Source: a virus. Taken from it: DNA of 48,233 nt. The notes below the pieces were generated by a model that searched no databases, was not told the DNA's origin, and saw only the letters and a list, made by a program, of their open reading frames with translations. A program made the translations under genes and the position numbers. The number at the start of each line of letters is the position of its first letter. Positions within the stretch are counted from its first letter, which is position 1. The stretch is taken from the IMG/VR virus record IMGVR_UViG_3300021178_000017, positions 1 to 48,233 of that record; one strand, written 5' to 3'. Shown in pieces: positions 40,344 through 47,954 of this stretch.

Positions 40344-41387
40344 ATGGCTTTGACTGGCAACGAAGAGGTCCCGATCTTTGGCGGCATCGGGCCGCTGGCC
40401 AACGACTTGGTCAGGCGCGTGACGACGCAGGCGATCGCGGATGACGGCGGGATCGACGAGGTGCCGGTATTCTCCGGTCCTGGACCACTTGCGTCGCCCG
40501 ATGCCGAGCGGATGACATTGACCGAGATTGCTGCCGGTGGGACGGCCGAGGTGCCGCTCTTCGATGGGAGTGGACCGCTGGCCGCGCCGAGCCTTGTCCG
40601 GCGGGCGACGGCGACGGAGATCAAGGCTCTGGCGGGGGGCGGCGCCTACCATGCCAAGGCGGTGCATTTCGATAGCAGCAGCGGAACAAGACTGATAATC
40701 GGAGCGGCCGGGGCCGACGCGGCGAAGGTGCTGTATTCTCTGTGGGTGGCGAATGCGACGTTGCCGCCGGATCCGGGTGTGAATGACATAATTTTTCTCA
40801 CTTCATACCCGAACAATAATTTTGAGACCGATACGCAACAGACGCTAGGGCCGGGGTTTGTCGCGTCGGCCTTGCAAATCCAGCTCAATAATCAGTTCTA
40901 TTCAACATCGAACAGCTTCTTCCCCTTAACGGGGTGGACGAACATAATCTTTTCTTATGATGCGGCGGCTGGAACAGCGCAGTGCTACGTCAACGGAGCG
41001 GGCCTGGACTTCTACACAACGGTCCAGGGAACACAGGGGCCGACCGGAACAATAACCGGGCTGCGGAACCTGAGCGTGGGCTTCGGTGTCGAGAATAGCA
41101 TTCGCTTCGGCGATGATGGATATACTGGCGACAACGGATATTTTGACTGCGCCGATGTTCAGTTTTGGAACGGTGTCTCGACCGACCTTCGCGTGGCTGG
41201 AAATCTGGCCAAGTTCATCAGCGGCGGGAAACCCGTCAATCCGTCCGTCGCGGCGGCCGCGTTCGGTCGACAGACCATCTTGTACTCTGGAGATCACGCG
41301 TCCTTCCCGATAAATCAGGGCACGCTCGGAGCGGCTACCATCACCGGGCCGCCCCTCACAGATGCTCCTTCGAGCCCGAGCGATTGA
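40344..41387 (+). CDS. LamG-like tail protein with repeated N-terminal module
   Basis: The 347-residue protein has three copies of a 30-residue module (EEVPIFGGIGPLAN, DEVPVFSGPGPLAS, AEVPLFDGSGPLAA) in its first 95 residues. A concanavalin/laminin-G-like beta-sandwich follows (VLYSLWVANATLPPD, GWTNIIFSYDAAAGTAQCYV, DCADVQFWNGVSTDLRVAG), a fold that usually binds glycans. The lectin half is AT-richer than its surroundings. A GAGGAGA site precedes the ATG. It is likely a receptor-binding or decoration protein. Confidence 0.65.
   Translation: MALTGNEEVPIFGGIGPLANDLVRRVTTQAIADDGGIDEVPVFSGPGPLASPDAERMTLTEIAAGGTAEVPLFDGSGPLAAPSLVRRATATEIKALAGGGAYHAKAVHFDSSSGTRLIIGAAGADAAKVLYSLWVANATLPPDPGVNDIIFLTSYPNNNFETDTQQTLGPGFVASALQIQLNNQFYSTSNSFFPLTGWTNIIFSYDAAAGTAQCYVNGAGLDFYTTVQGTQGPTGTITGLRNLSVGFGVENSIRFGDDGYTGDNGYFDCADVQFWNGVSTDLRVAGNLAKFISGGKPVNPSVAAAAFGRQTILYSGDHASFPINQGTLGAATITGPPLTDAPSSPSD
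40353..40640 (+). repeat. Triplicated EEVPLF-GPLA module
   Basis: Three consecutive units of roughly 30 codons encode E-V-P-x-F-x-G-x-G-P-L-A followed by a helix of the form T-x-x-E-I. A fourth copy stands alone at the start of the gene at 41782. The copies differ in codons. Confidence 0.65.
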
Positions 41388-41391
41388 CCGA

Positions 41392-41778
41392 ATGGCCTCC
41401 GTCATCCTCCCGCCGCCGCGTGGCGCCCCTCTCTTCGCCTGGGGGACGGTCGCGCGCCAGGCAGCCATGCTGATCTCCCGGCACGGCCAGCAGTGCGTCC
41501 TCCGGCGGGCGTCCGGCGACCGCTGGGTTCGCGCCTTCATTCGCCGCTTCACGCAGCGGGAGATGATGGGCGGCCTCGTCGATCCGCTCGTCCGCTACGC
41601 CCTGATCGCCGTGCCGATCATTCCGCCGCCGGACCACCAGCAGGATCGGCTGGTTACCTACGTCCAGCCGCTCGGCAACCCGCCCGTCGAGCTCGAGGTC
41701 CTTCGCATCTTGACCAACCCGGAGCGGATCGAGCCGGCCGGGACCATCGCTTTCTGGAAGCTGACGGTGAGGAGATAA
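41392..41778 (+). CDS. Neck/head-closure-like protein
   Basis: The 128-residue protein (ATG 41392) lies in the neck region and reads like a small beta-barrel head-closure protein (AMLISRHGQQCVLRRASGDR, ALIAVPIIPP, RILTNPERIEPAGTIAFWKL). The frame is open upstream to 41362, but the shorter start just after the preceding stop is simpler. The exact role is unproven. Confidence 0.6.
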   Translation: MASVILPPPRGAPLFAWGTVARQAAMLISRHGQQCVLRRASGDRWVRAFIRRFTQREMMGGLVDPLVRYALIAVPIIPPPDHQQDRLVTYVQPLGNPPVELEVLRILTNPERIEPAGTIAFWKLTVRR

Positions 41779-41781
41779 TCC

Positions 41782-42060
41782 ATGACCACTTTGACCGGCA
41801 CCGAGGAAGTTGCCCTGTTCACGGGCGTCGGTCCGCTCGCCGCCCTGGAAGGGGGACGGACGACGGCGCAGGCCATCGCGAACCTCGGCGGTGGCGGAGG
41901 AGGGGGTCTGGTTCTGATTTCTTCGGGAATCATCTCATCTCCCGTATCGTTCTTGGACGTCGTCTTGCAGTGTTACGGCAATGGACACACGCCGCCCACC
42001 GATGGGTCGCACTTGACGGCAGGTTCTTGGTTGCTGTTTGGCATCCCGGGCGTCTCGTGA
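41782..42060 (+). CDS. Short protein with one EEVPLF-type module
   Basis: The 92-residue protein starts with the same module as the gene at 40344 (TEEVALFTGVGPLAALEGGR, then TTAQAIANL), followed by a Gly run and about 40 residues of beta sequence ending abruptly. It looks like the LamG protein with its domain replaced or deleted. A GAGGAGA site precedes the ATG. It is possibly a truncated or minimal virion protein. Confidence 0.6.
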   Translation: MTTLTGTEEVALFTGVGPLAALEGGRTTAQAIANLGGGGGGGLVLISSGIISSPVSFLDVVLQCYGNGHTPPTDGSHLTAGSWLLFGIPGVS

Positions 42061-42572
42061 TCATCGGCACCCGCGAGGAGATACTGGAGCGGATCGTCGC
42101 CGTCCTCGGTGCCGTCCCCGGCGTCGCCATCTCGGCGCGCAACCGGGCAGATCTCGCCGACACGACCTTGGCCGACGCCTTCCCGGCGGTGATCGTCCTC
42201 GACGGCGCGGAGGACATGGTCCAGCAGATCGTGCCGAATAAGACGGTGCGGATGCCCCCAGCGATCATGCGGCTGAGGCCCGAGATATTCGTCATCTTGC
42301 CCCAGCGGGACGACGCGACCAACCAGACCCTCGGCGGCGTCGACCAGCCGATCGGGCCCGACCTCTCCGCCTTCCGCGACTCCTGCCTCGCCGCCCTGAT
42401 CAACGACGCGGTGCTCTGCGGCAACGGGCGCGATGTCCAAGGTCTCCTGACCACCTCCGGTCAGATAGTGTATCGTGGATGCTCGACAGACATGGCGTCG
42501 GGGCGGACGCTGTGGGGCCAGCTCCAGCTGTTCATCGACTTCCACTATGTGTGGGTCCCGCCTAGAGCCTGA
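42057..42572 (+). CDS. Neck/tail-terminator-like protein
   Basis: The 171-residue protein starts with GTG in a GTGA overlap with the previous stop. The N-terminal helix (REEILERIVAVLGAVPGVAI) and a later strand region (PAIMRLRPEIFVILPQRD, then LWGQLQLFIDFHYVWVP) resemble tail-completion proteins that sit between connector and tube. A longer frame from 41493 overlaps two genes and is rejected. The assignment rests on position before the tube gene. Confidence 0.6.
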   Translation: MIIGTREEILERIVAVLGAVPGVAISARNRADLADTTLADAFPAVIVLDGAEDMVQQIVPNKTVRMPPAIMRLRPEIFVILPQRDDATNQTLGGVDQPIGPDLSAFRDSCLAALINDAVLCGNGRDVQGLLTTSGQIVYRGCSTDMASGRTLWGQLQLFIDFHYVWVPPRA

Positions 42573-42590
42573 CAAAGGAGAGAACACTCG

Positions 42591-43139
42591 ATGCCTACCC
42601 TTCCCCCAAACCTGACGTCGCCGAACATCGGCAACTTGGTCGTCGGCCGCGGCTACCTGTCTATGAAGCTCATCGGCGAGAGCAGCTTCCAAGACATGGG
42701 AAACGCCACGCGCCTGACCCTCCAGGTAAATCCGACTCGCCTGGACCACTACTCCTCGCGCATCGGCGTACGGAGGAAGGACCTCACCGTGGTCACCCAG
42801 CTCGACGCCAAGATGACGATGACGCTGGAGGAGGCCACGGTGCGGAACATGCAGCTGATGGTCCTGGGCCTGGGTCAGGAGTCGGCGGCGGACAGCATCC
42901 AGCTGATGGAGGAGCCGCTGTTCTACGCGGCGATCAACTTCACGGCGACCAACGTGGTCGGTCCGCGCTGGAACGTGGTCCTCCCGAACGTGCTCCTCAC
43001 CCCGACGAACGCCTTCATGCTCATCGCCGAGGGCAGCGGAACCTGGGCGTCGATGGAGATCGAGGGCGATATCCAGTTCGACCAGGTCAGCCAGGGGTTC
43101 GGTTGGATGTGGACGGACGACTTCGTCCCGGCGCACTGA
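42591..43139 (+). CDS. Major tail tube protein
   Basis: The 182-residue protein matches siphovirus tube proteins: LVVGRGYLSMKLIGESSFQD, LTLQVNPTRLDHYSSRIGV, RKDLTVVTQLDAKMTMTLEE, and FGWMWTDDFVP at the end. Hexamers stack into the tail tube around the tape measure. A strong AAAGGAGAG site precedes the ATG. It is placed as expected, right before the chaperone genes. Confidence 0.8.
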   Translation: MPTLPPNLTSPNIGNLVVGRGYLSMKLIGESSFQDMGNATRLTLQVNPTRLDHYSSRIGVRRKDLTVVTQLDAKMTMTLEEATVRNMQLMVLGLGQESAADSIQLMEEPLFYAAINFTATNVVGPRWNVVLPNVLLTPTNAFMLIAEGSGTWASMEIEGDIQFDQVSQGFGWMWTDDFVPAH

Positions 43140-43163
43140 CGAGGAAAACGAAGAGAGGCGCGT

Positions 43164-43340
43164 ATGACCGAACAAGAAATCAGGGCGCGGTGGTCCCGCG
43201 TTCGTTCCATTCTGATCAAGGCCGTTCGCGAGGACGAGGAACCCTCCAAGGAGGACAAGGTCGAGTTGATCGATTCTGGCCTTCTTCTGTTGGAACAGTT
43301 ATCCATTGATCTTCACGACGTCTCCGTGGGGAGGGTATGA
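43164..43340 (+). CDS. Small protein (58 residues) before the tail chaperone
   Basis: The frame starts behind an AAGAGAGGCGCGT leader and ends in an ATGA overlap with the chaperone gene. The product is charged and helical (EQEIRARWSRVRSILIKAVR, then VELIDSGLLLLEQLSIDLHD). Coupling and composition support it as real. Its function is unknown, possibly a tail assembly helper. Confidence 0.6.
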   Translation: MTEQEIRARWSRVRSILIKAVREDEEPSKEDKVELIDSGLLLLEQLSIDLHDVSVGRV

Positions 43341-43834
43341 TGGCCGAGCCGATCTCCCTGTTCGACCTGCGGCGAAAGAAGAAGACCGTCGAGCTGAACG
43401 GCGGCGACCAGACGGTCGTCGTCACCGGCCTGACCGCCCGCCAGGTCTGCGACCACCTAGAGCGTTTCCCGGCCCTCGCCTCGCTGTCGATCGGTGGGGC
43501 GATGACGCCGATGGAGGCGATCAAGGCCGTTCCGGGCGTCACGGCGGCGTGGGTGGCCTCCGCCCTCGGCCATCATGGAGACACCGCTGCGGAGGCCGCT
43601 GCGGAGGAGAACCTGTCGATTGAGGACACGGCCTTCATTATCCAGGAGTCGATGCCCCTGACCTTCTCGCGGGGCTTTGGCCCTTTCGTCGAGCGGCTGG
43701 GGGCGGTCATGGGCAGCCTCACCGCTGGTCCTGGAAGGGCGCCGGCTACGAGGTCGCCTATGCCCTCGCCGCCGCAGGGGGCCCTCTCGACGACGGAGCC
43801 TGGGACCTCACCCCAAGACAACTCGCCGCAATGA
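43337..43834 (+). CDS. Tail assembly chaperone, short form (gpG-like)
   Basis: The 165-residue protein sits between tube and tape measure, the standard place for the lambda G-type chaperone. It has an N-terminal strand region (KKTVELNGGDQTVVVTGLTA) and a helical body. Its last 35 residues (RAPATRSPMPSPPQGALSTT) are a low-complexity read of the downstream -1 frame region, so the zero-frame tail is probably functionally dispensable. Ribosomes would make the longer form by frameshifting. Confidence 0.7.
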   Translation: MMAEPISLFDLRRKKKTVELNGGDQTVVVTGLTARQVCDHLERFPALASLSIGGAMTPMEAIKAVPGVTAAWVASALGHHGDTAAEAAAEENLSIEDTAFIIQESMPLTFSRGFGPFVERLGAVMGSLTAGPGRAPATRSPMPSPPQGALSTTEPGTSPQDNSPQ

Positions 43835-43959
43835 TGTTTCTCTCGGAGCGGAGAAGGCTGACATCTGTCCACGACGATATATCCTCCGTCGCCCTTGGTG
43901 CCCGCGGTAAGCCTGACGCCTTGCGGGAGCGTCTTGATGAACTGGAGAAATTGCTATGA
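43337..43959 (+). CDS. Tail assembly chaperone, frameshifted long form (gpGT-like)
   Basis: The -1 frame is open from 43624 to the TGA at 43957-43959 and encodes a clearly real C-terminal domain (GAGYEVAYALAAAGGPLDDG, LTPRQLAAMMFLSERRR, ALRERLDELEKLL). It has no ATG, GTG or TTG start before the late Met pair at about 43831. The simplest expression is a -1 shift from the gene starting at 43337, giving about 207 residues, as known for lambda G/GT. Its stop overlaps the next ATG (ATGA at 43956), which fits coupling to the long form. The slip position is not certain. Confidence 0.7.
43681..43687 (+). promoter_or_regulatory. Candidate -1 slippery heptamer C CCT TTC
   Basis: In the zero frame the codons are GGC CCT TTC, so C-CCT-TTC fits the X-XXY-YYZ form in the right phase for a -1 slip onto CCC-TTT. 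A second, non-canonical candidate is the G-run G-GGG-GCG at 43699-43705. The zero-frame residues just after (VERLGAVMGSL) look protein-like, which would argue for a later slip. Confidence 0.4.
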
Positions 43960-44186
43960 CGGCCATCACTCAGTTCGACCTGCTCGATCCCGCCTCCCTT
44001 GCCAGGAAGGTTAACGCCGCTCACGGCGCCAACACCGTCGACTACTTCGGTCTCTTGGACCCGGCGCGGGGTGCCCATCAGATGAACGTCGCCGCCGGCT
44101 CGACCGTGTTCCACGCGCCGCCCGGCAAGGGCTGGTACGACCCGGGCTGGAGCCCCGCGGCCCTGACCACGGCGCTCGGAACGTAG
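43956..44186 (+). CDS. Small tail-region protein
   Basis: The 76-residue protein begins in an ATGA overlap with the frameshifted chaperone. It contains QFDLLDPASLARKVNAAHG and YFGLLDPARGAHQMNVAAGS, an internal near-repeat of F-x-L-L-D-P. The function is unknown. Its location suggests tail assembly. Confidence 0.6.
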   Translation: MTAITQFDLLDPASLARKVNAAHGANTVDYFGLLDPARGAHQMNVAAGSTVFHAPPGKGWYDPGWSPAALTTALGT

Positions 44187-44187
44187 C

Positions 44188-44748
44188 ATGCGGGTCCGCG
44201 CCTACGTCGACGACGCCAGGGTCGGCGCGCTCTTCCAGCGTTCCTCTCAGAGGTTAGAGCGGGCGGGGCGCGACGCGATCCGCTGGTCGGCCAACGAGGT
44301 GGCGGAGGAGATCCTCCGTGTCGGCCGCCTTGACATCCAGGGAGCCGGCAACTTCGGGACGCGGTGGACGGAGGGCTTGGAGGCCGGCGTCACGGTCACG
44401 GAGGGCGGCGGCAACGTCCGGATCAATGTCACTCATAGTGTCGGGTATTGGGGCATTTTCGAGCATGGAGCCGTTATTCATGGTCGCCCCTTACTGTGGC
44501 TGCCTCTTTCATTCGCGAATATCCCCCAGGGAGTGAGTGCTCGCGACTTCGGCCCATTGTTCCGAGTAGATCGCAAATCAGGTGCCGCACCTCTGCTCCT
44601 GTCATTTGCTGACCGCCAAGCGAAGTATGTGGGAAAATCGCAGGTCACTATCCCGAAAAAATTCCACCTGACAGAGATAGCAAAACGAGCGGCCGCAAGG
44701 CTACCATTGCTCTGGAAGGCGCGGCTGAAGGAAGAGGGATTGAAATGA
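44188..44748 (+). CDS. Tail-region virion protein, gp10-like possible
   Basis: The 186-residue protein has an N-terminal helix (ALFQRSSQRLERAGRDAIRW), a middle with WTEGLEAGVTVTEGGGNV and VGYWGIFEHGAVIHGRPLLW, and a basic C-terminus. The G-x-I-FEHG-x-x-I-x-G element resembles HK97 gp10-like tail or neck proteins. From about 44430 on the DNA becomes AT-richer, a likely recombination joint inside the gene. Confidence 0.6.
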   Translation: MRVRAYVDDARVGALFQRSSQRLERAGRDAIRWSANEVAEEILRVGRLDIQGAGNFGTRWTEGLEAGVTVTEGGGNVRINVTHSVGYWGIFEHGAVIHGRPLLWLPLSFANIPQGVSARDFGPLFRVDRKSGAAPLLLSFADRQAKYVGKSQVTIPKKFHLTEIAKRAAARLPLLWKARLKEEGLK

Positions 44749-44891
44749 TTAATGATTGGCGCTGGCGGCTACTGCATCCACGGTGGTGGCAGCTATACTT
44801 TTCCCACGGCGTTTTGATCGGGTCCTTCGGCAGGAGGGGCGGCTATCGGCATTCCATACGGCTGTTCCCTCCTCGATGGGGACGAAGATAG
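44745..44891 (+). CDS. Tiny 48-residue basic protein
   Basis: A hand-found frame begins with an ATGA overlap on the previous stop, behind GAGGG, and ends directly before the tape-measure ATG. The product is rich in Trp and Arg (MINDWRWRLLHPRWWQLYF) and the DNA has the same AT-rich bias as the 3' half of its neighbour. It could be a real small protein or only a coupling leader. Confidence 0.45.
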   Translation: MINDWRWRLLHPRWWQLYFSHGVLIGSFGRRGGYRHSIRLFPPRWGRR

Positions 44892-47696
44892 ATGAGCTCC
44901 GGCGGCATGGACGAGGTCTTCAACGTCGGCTTGAGGCTCGACTCCTCCGGCGTGCGGGCGGAGGGCGAGGCGGCCGGGCGCCATGCCAAGGAGGGGTTCG
45001 AGTCCGGCTTCGGCCGGGCCGGGGCGGCTCTCCTGGAGCCGTTCGGCATCAACCTGGAGAAGATCAAGACTCAGGTCGAGGCCATCGGCAGAGGTGGTGG
45101 TGGTCTATCCATCCTGACCCGCAACTTCGGTGAGATGGCCGTCGCCGTGACCGGTGGCCTCATCGCGTTCCAGGGCCTGGAGTCGACCATCGAGCGGGTG
45201 ACCGAGGCCGGCCACAAGTTCCAGGAGATGTGGGACGGCATCCGCGAGTCCGGCGTCGGCGCGGATACGTTCCAGGCCCTCCAGGACTCGGCAGCCAAGG
45301 CTGGCGTCTCTGTGGATGCCATCGGTCCGGCTCTTCAGCGGTTCCAGATGAATCTCAGCCGCATGGCCCTCGGTCAGGGGACGCCTCTGGAACGGACCAT
45401 GCTCAACCTCGGTCAGGGCGGCATTCTCCAGCAGATGCTCGGCACGCAGGACGCCGGCAAGCAGTTGGAGCTGTTTCAGCGCGCTCTTCAGGGTACTTCC
45501 ACGGAGGGCGAGAAGCTCAACTTGGTCATGCAGGCGTTCCGCTCCCGGGAGATGCTCCGCGTCTTCGATGAGACCGGCGGCAGCATTCAGAAGGTGGTCG
45601 CTCATCTCCGCGAGATGGGGGCGCTCCAGTCGCCGCAGTTCATAAAGGACGCGGCGGAGGCCCACGCCCAATTCGAGGAATTGTCCCACGTCGTCGGCGT
45701 CAAGCTGGAGGCGGCGCTGGTCAAGTTGGAGCCGGTGCTCACTGCCATCCTCGGCTTCGTCAATGCCATAGCCAGCGGCTTCGGCGCCATCGTCGGCGGG
45801 ATAGAGAGCGCGGCGAAGTGGGCTGGTCTTTCCGGGGGAGAGAAGGCTTCGGAAGGGACTGCGGCGACGGGGCCGGTGGTCACGTCTCCCTTCCCCGGCG
45901 TTCGCGTGACCCAGTACGCTCCCGGCCTGTCCGTGACCCGGCCATTCTCCCTGCCGATCCTGCGCGGAGGCGGAGGCGGAGGCGGGATGGGAATGGGGGC
46001 CAGCGGAGGAGCAGAAGGATCGGTGTTTCCGAACAATATCAGGTCCGTGCTCGATGCTTCCGGCAATCCCGTCGCTCCCATGTTCTCCGGCCTTCCCAAC
46101 ACGAGCACGATGGATCTCAACAATCGCACCCTCTCCGTAGAATCTCCATTGAACAAGATCGAGGAGAACACGAGGAGGACGGCGGATAACACGGCGAAGC
46201 CCGGGCCGACGATAGGTTTCACCGGAACTGCTCTTCCGACGACGCCCGGAGCGATAGGGCGTCCGGTGTTCTCGCCTCTGGTGCCAGGAGAGGTAGGGGC
46301 ACAGGATGTTGGTGGTTTCGGTCTGCGCCGTCCGGCTCCAGGAGAGGGCGCGCTGGATATTCCGCCCACCTGGGGGCTGTCGACCATCAACCTCAGAGGA
46401 GGGGCCGCGGCGGCCGGCGGCATTGGCCTCGATCCGTCTTTTAAAGTGACGAAGGCGCTGAACGATCTCGCCGATGCCATCGTGGTCGGGAAGGAAAAGG
46501 TGCTCGGCGCGGCGCAACAGGAACCCCGTCAGTATTTTGGGCAGCTGGCGCCCTGGCAGAAGGCCCGTGGCGGCGCGATCGACGGCCCCGGCACGGAGAC
46601 CTCGGACTCCATCCCGGCGATGCTATCCCGCGGCGAGTACGTGATTCGTGCTCACGCCGTGCGCCAAGTCGGTCTGCCGTTCCTCGACGCGCTCAACAGA
46701 GAGCCGCACCGGACGCTGAGCGGCGCCCTCAACCTGGAGGCCGGCTACAATCACGGCGGCCTGATTCCCGGGTTCGCCGGGGGCGGCTCGGCCCCGTCCC
46801 AGGGCGATCCGGTCTGGGCGAAGGTCTACGAGGAGTTGCCGAAGCTGGGCGCCCACTGGAGCCGAAGATGGAGTGCCTGGGAGTGGGGCGCCAGTGCTCC
46901 GCTCGGGGAGTTGCGGCACAGTCGCGTGTCCAACGGATTTCTGATCCGCCTTCACGACGAGGTCCTCGGCGGAGGCAAGTCGGATTCCTCGAGGATTCGA
47001 CAGATAAACATGGACAGGGCCGCGGTGCAGGCGCGGCACACCACCGATCCATCGCAGCTGGCGATGTTGAAGAAGGGTTATACTCGTGACGAGGTTGGCC
47101 ATTGGTACGATCCCGAGGGTCGGCTGGTTCCTGCCAATCTCGTCTCCATGAACTACATGGTGAGGCCGGACATCTACGAAGGTGGCGGATCCGGAGTCGG
47201 CGGTGACAGTGGTCCCGGGTTTCGTCTCGGCGGACTTGTCCGCGGCCTCGCCAGAGGCGGACTGATCACGCTGCCTGGCGGACCGACGCTGGGGAACGTT
47301 CCGGCGGCCGCGGGGACTTCCCCAGGGCTCTTGGCAGCCACGGCAGCCCTCCGCGAGGCTGCTATCGGTGGCGGTGACATCATGGGCGCCCTCAGGGCCG
47401 TCGGCGCGGCCGACGTGCCCAACTTCAACCTATCTGGAATCCAGCTCTCCACGCAGGCTCTGAGGAACACGGCGGAGTGGTCACGGATCGGGCCGAGCAT
47501 GCTCCAGGGCGTCAACCGCCTCGGCGGCGGGGAGGGCGGCGCCCTCGGTAGCGCCGGCACTCACACGCTCGACATACGGACCAACGCCGGGACCTTCTCG
47601 ACCTGGACCGACAACCCGACGATAGAGGCGATTCGCTCCTCCTCGATCGGCGAGCAGCTCTACTCTACCGGCGCGCGACCGAGCTGGTTTTCATAA
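44892..47696 (+). CDS. Tail tape-measure protein
   Basis: The 934-residue protein is the longest in the tail cluster and lies after the chaperones, which identify it as the ruler that sets tail length. The N-terminal part is helical and amphipathic (VGLRLDSSGVRAEGEAAGRH), with hydrophobic helices around residues 75-95 and 275-300 (LEPVLTAILGFVNAIASGFG). Tape-measure motifs ARGGAIDGPGTETSDSIPAM and LSRGEYVIRAHAVRQVG occur near residue 560-600. A Gly-rich hinge precedes a C-terminal region that probably meets the tail tip. By the usual rule of about 0.15 nm per residue, the tail would be near 140 nm. Confidence 0.85.
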   Translation: MSSGGMDEVFNVGLRLDSSGVRAEGEAAGRHAKEGFESGFGRAGAALLEPFGINLEKIKTQVEAIGRGGGGLSILTRNFGEMAVAVTGGLIAFQGLESTIERVTEAGHKFQEMWDGIRESGVGADTFQALQDSAAKAGVSVDAIGPALQRFQMNLSRMALGQGTPLERTMLNLGQGGILQQMLGTQDAGKQLELFQRALQGTSTEGEKLNLVMQAFRSREMLRVFDETGGSIQKVVAHLREMGALQSPQFIKDAAEAHAQFEELSHVVGVKLEAALVKLEPVLTAILGFVNAIASGFGAIVGGIESAAKWAGLSGGEKASEGTAATGPVVTSPFPGVRVTQYAPGLSVTRPFSLPILRGGGGGGGMGMGASGGAEGSVFPNNIRSVLDASGNPVAPMFSGLPNTSTMDLNNRTLSVESPLNKIEENTRRTADNTAKPGPTIGFTGTALPTTPGAIGRPVFSPLVPGEVGAQDVGGFGLRRPAPGEGALDIPPTWGLSTINLRGGAAAAGGIGLDPSFKVTKALNDLADAIVVGKEKVLGAAQQEPRQYFGQLAPWQKARGGAIDGPGTETSDSIPAMLSRGEYVIRAHAVRQVGLPFLDALNREPHRTLSGALNLEAGYNHGGLIPGFAGGGSAPSQGDPVWAKVYEELPKLGAHWSRRWSAWEWGASAPLGELRHSRVSNGFLIRLHDEVLGGGKSDSSRIRQINMDRAAVQARHTTDPSQLAMLKKGYTRDEVGHWYDPEGRLVPANLVSMNYMVRPDIYEGGGSGVGGDSGPGFRLGGLVRGLARGGLITLPGGPTLGNVPAAAGTSPGLLAATAALREAAIGGGDIMGALRAVGAADVPNFNLSGIQLSTQALRNTAEWSRIGPSMLQGVNRLGGGEGGALGSAGTHTLDIRTNAGTFSTWTDNPTIEAIRSSSIGEQLYSTGARPSWFS

Positions 47697-47708
47697 AGGA
47701 GGAAGGTT

Positions 47709-47954
47709 ATGAGGAAGTGGCGCTCGCACAAGATAGTCGAGGCCGAGCCGATCAAGAGCTTGTGGCCGGATCGGATGCAGGACACGACGAAGTACACGGT
47801 GGAGTTCGAGGACGGCTCGCAGATCGAGGTCAAGCCAGACGTGTTCAAGCGGGCGCATCCGAAGATCGGTGACTATCTCGTCCGTTACGAGGATGGTTAC
47901 GTGTCCTGGTCGCCGAAGAAGACGTTCGAGAAAGGCTACGACGAGATCGCCTGA
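47709..47954 (+). CDS. Hypothetical tail-region protein
   Basis: The 81-residue protein has a beta pattern (YTVEFEDGSQIEVKPDVFKR, then YLVRYEDGYVSWSPKKTF) seen in small phage proteins, although its function is unknown. A strong AAAGGAGGAAGG site precedes the ATG. It overlaps the next gene by one base. Confidence 0.65.
   Translation: MRKWRSHKIVEAEPIKSLWPDRMQDTTKYTVEFEDGSQIEVKPDVFKRAHPKIGDYLVRYEDGYVSWSPKKTFEKGYDEIA

Noticed and set aside
41493-42056. Upstream extension of the neck protein frame
   Set aside because: It runs over two coupled genes and is Arg/Gly-rich; the real gene starts at GTG 42057.
45105-46517. 470-codon minus-strand frame opposite the tape measure
   Set aside because: Shadow of the tape-measure gene; no start signal and no recognisable pattern.
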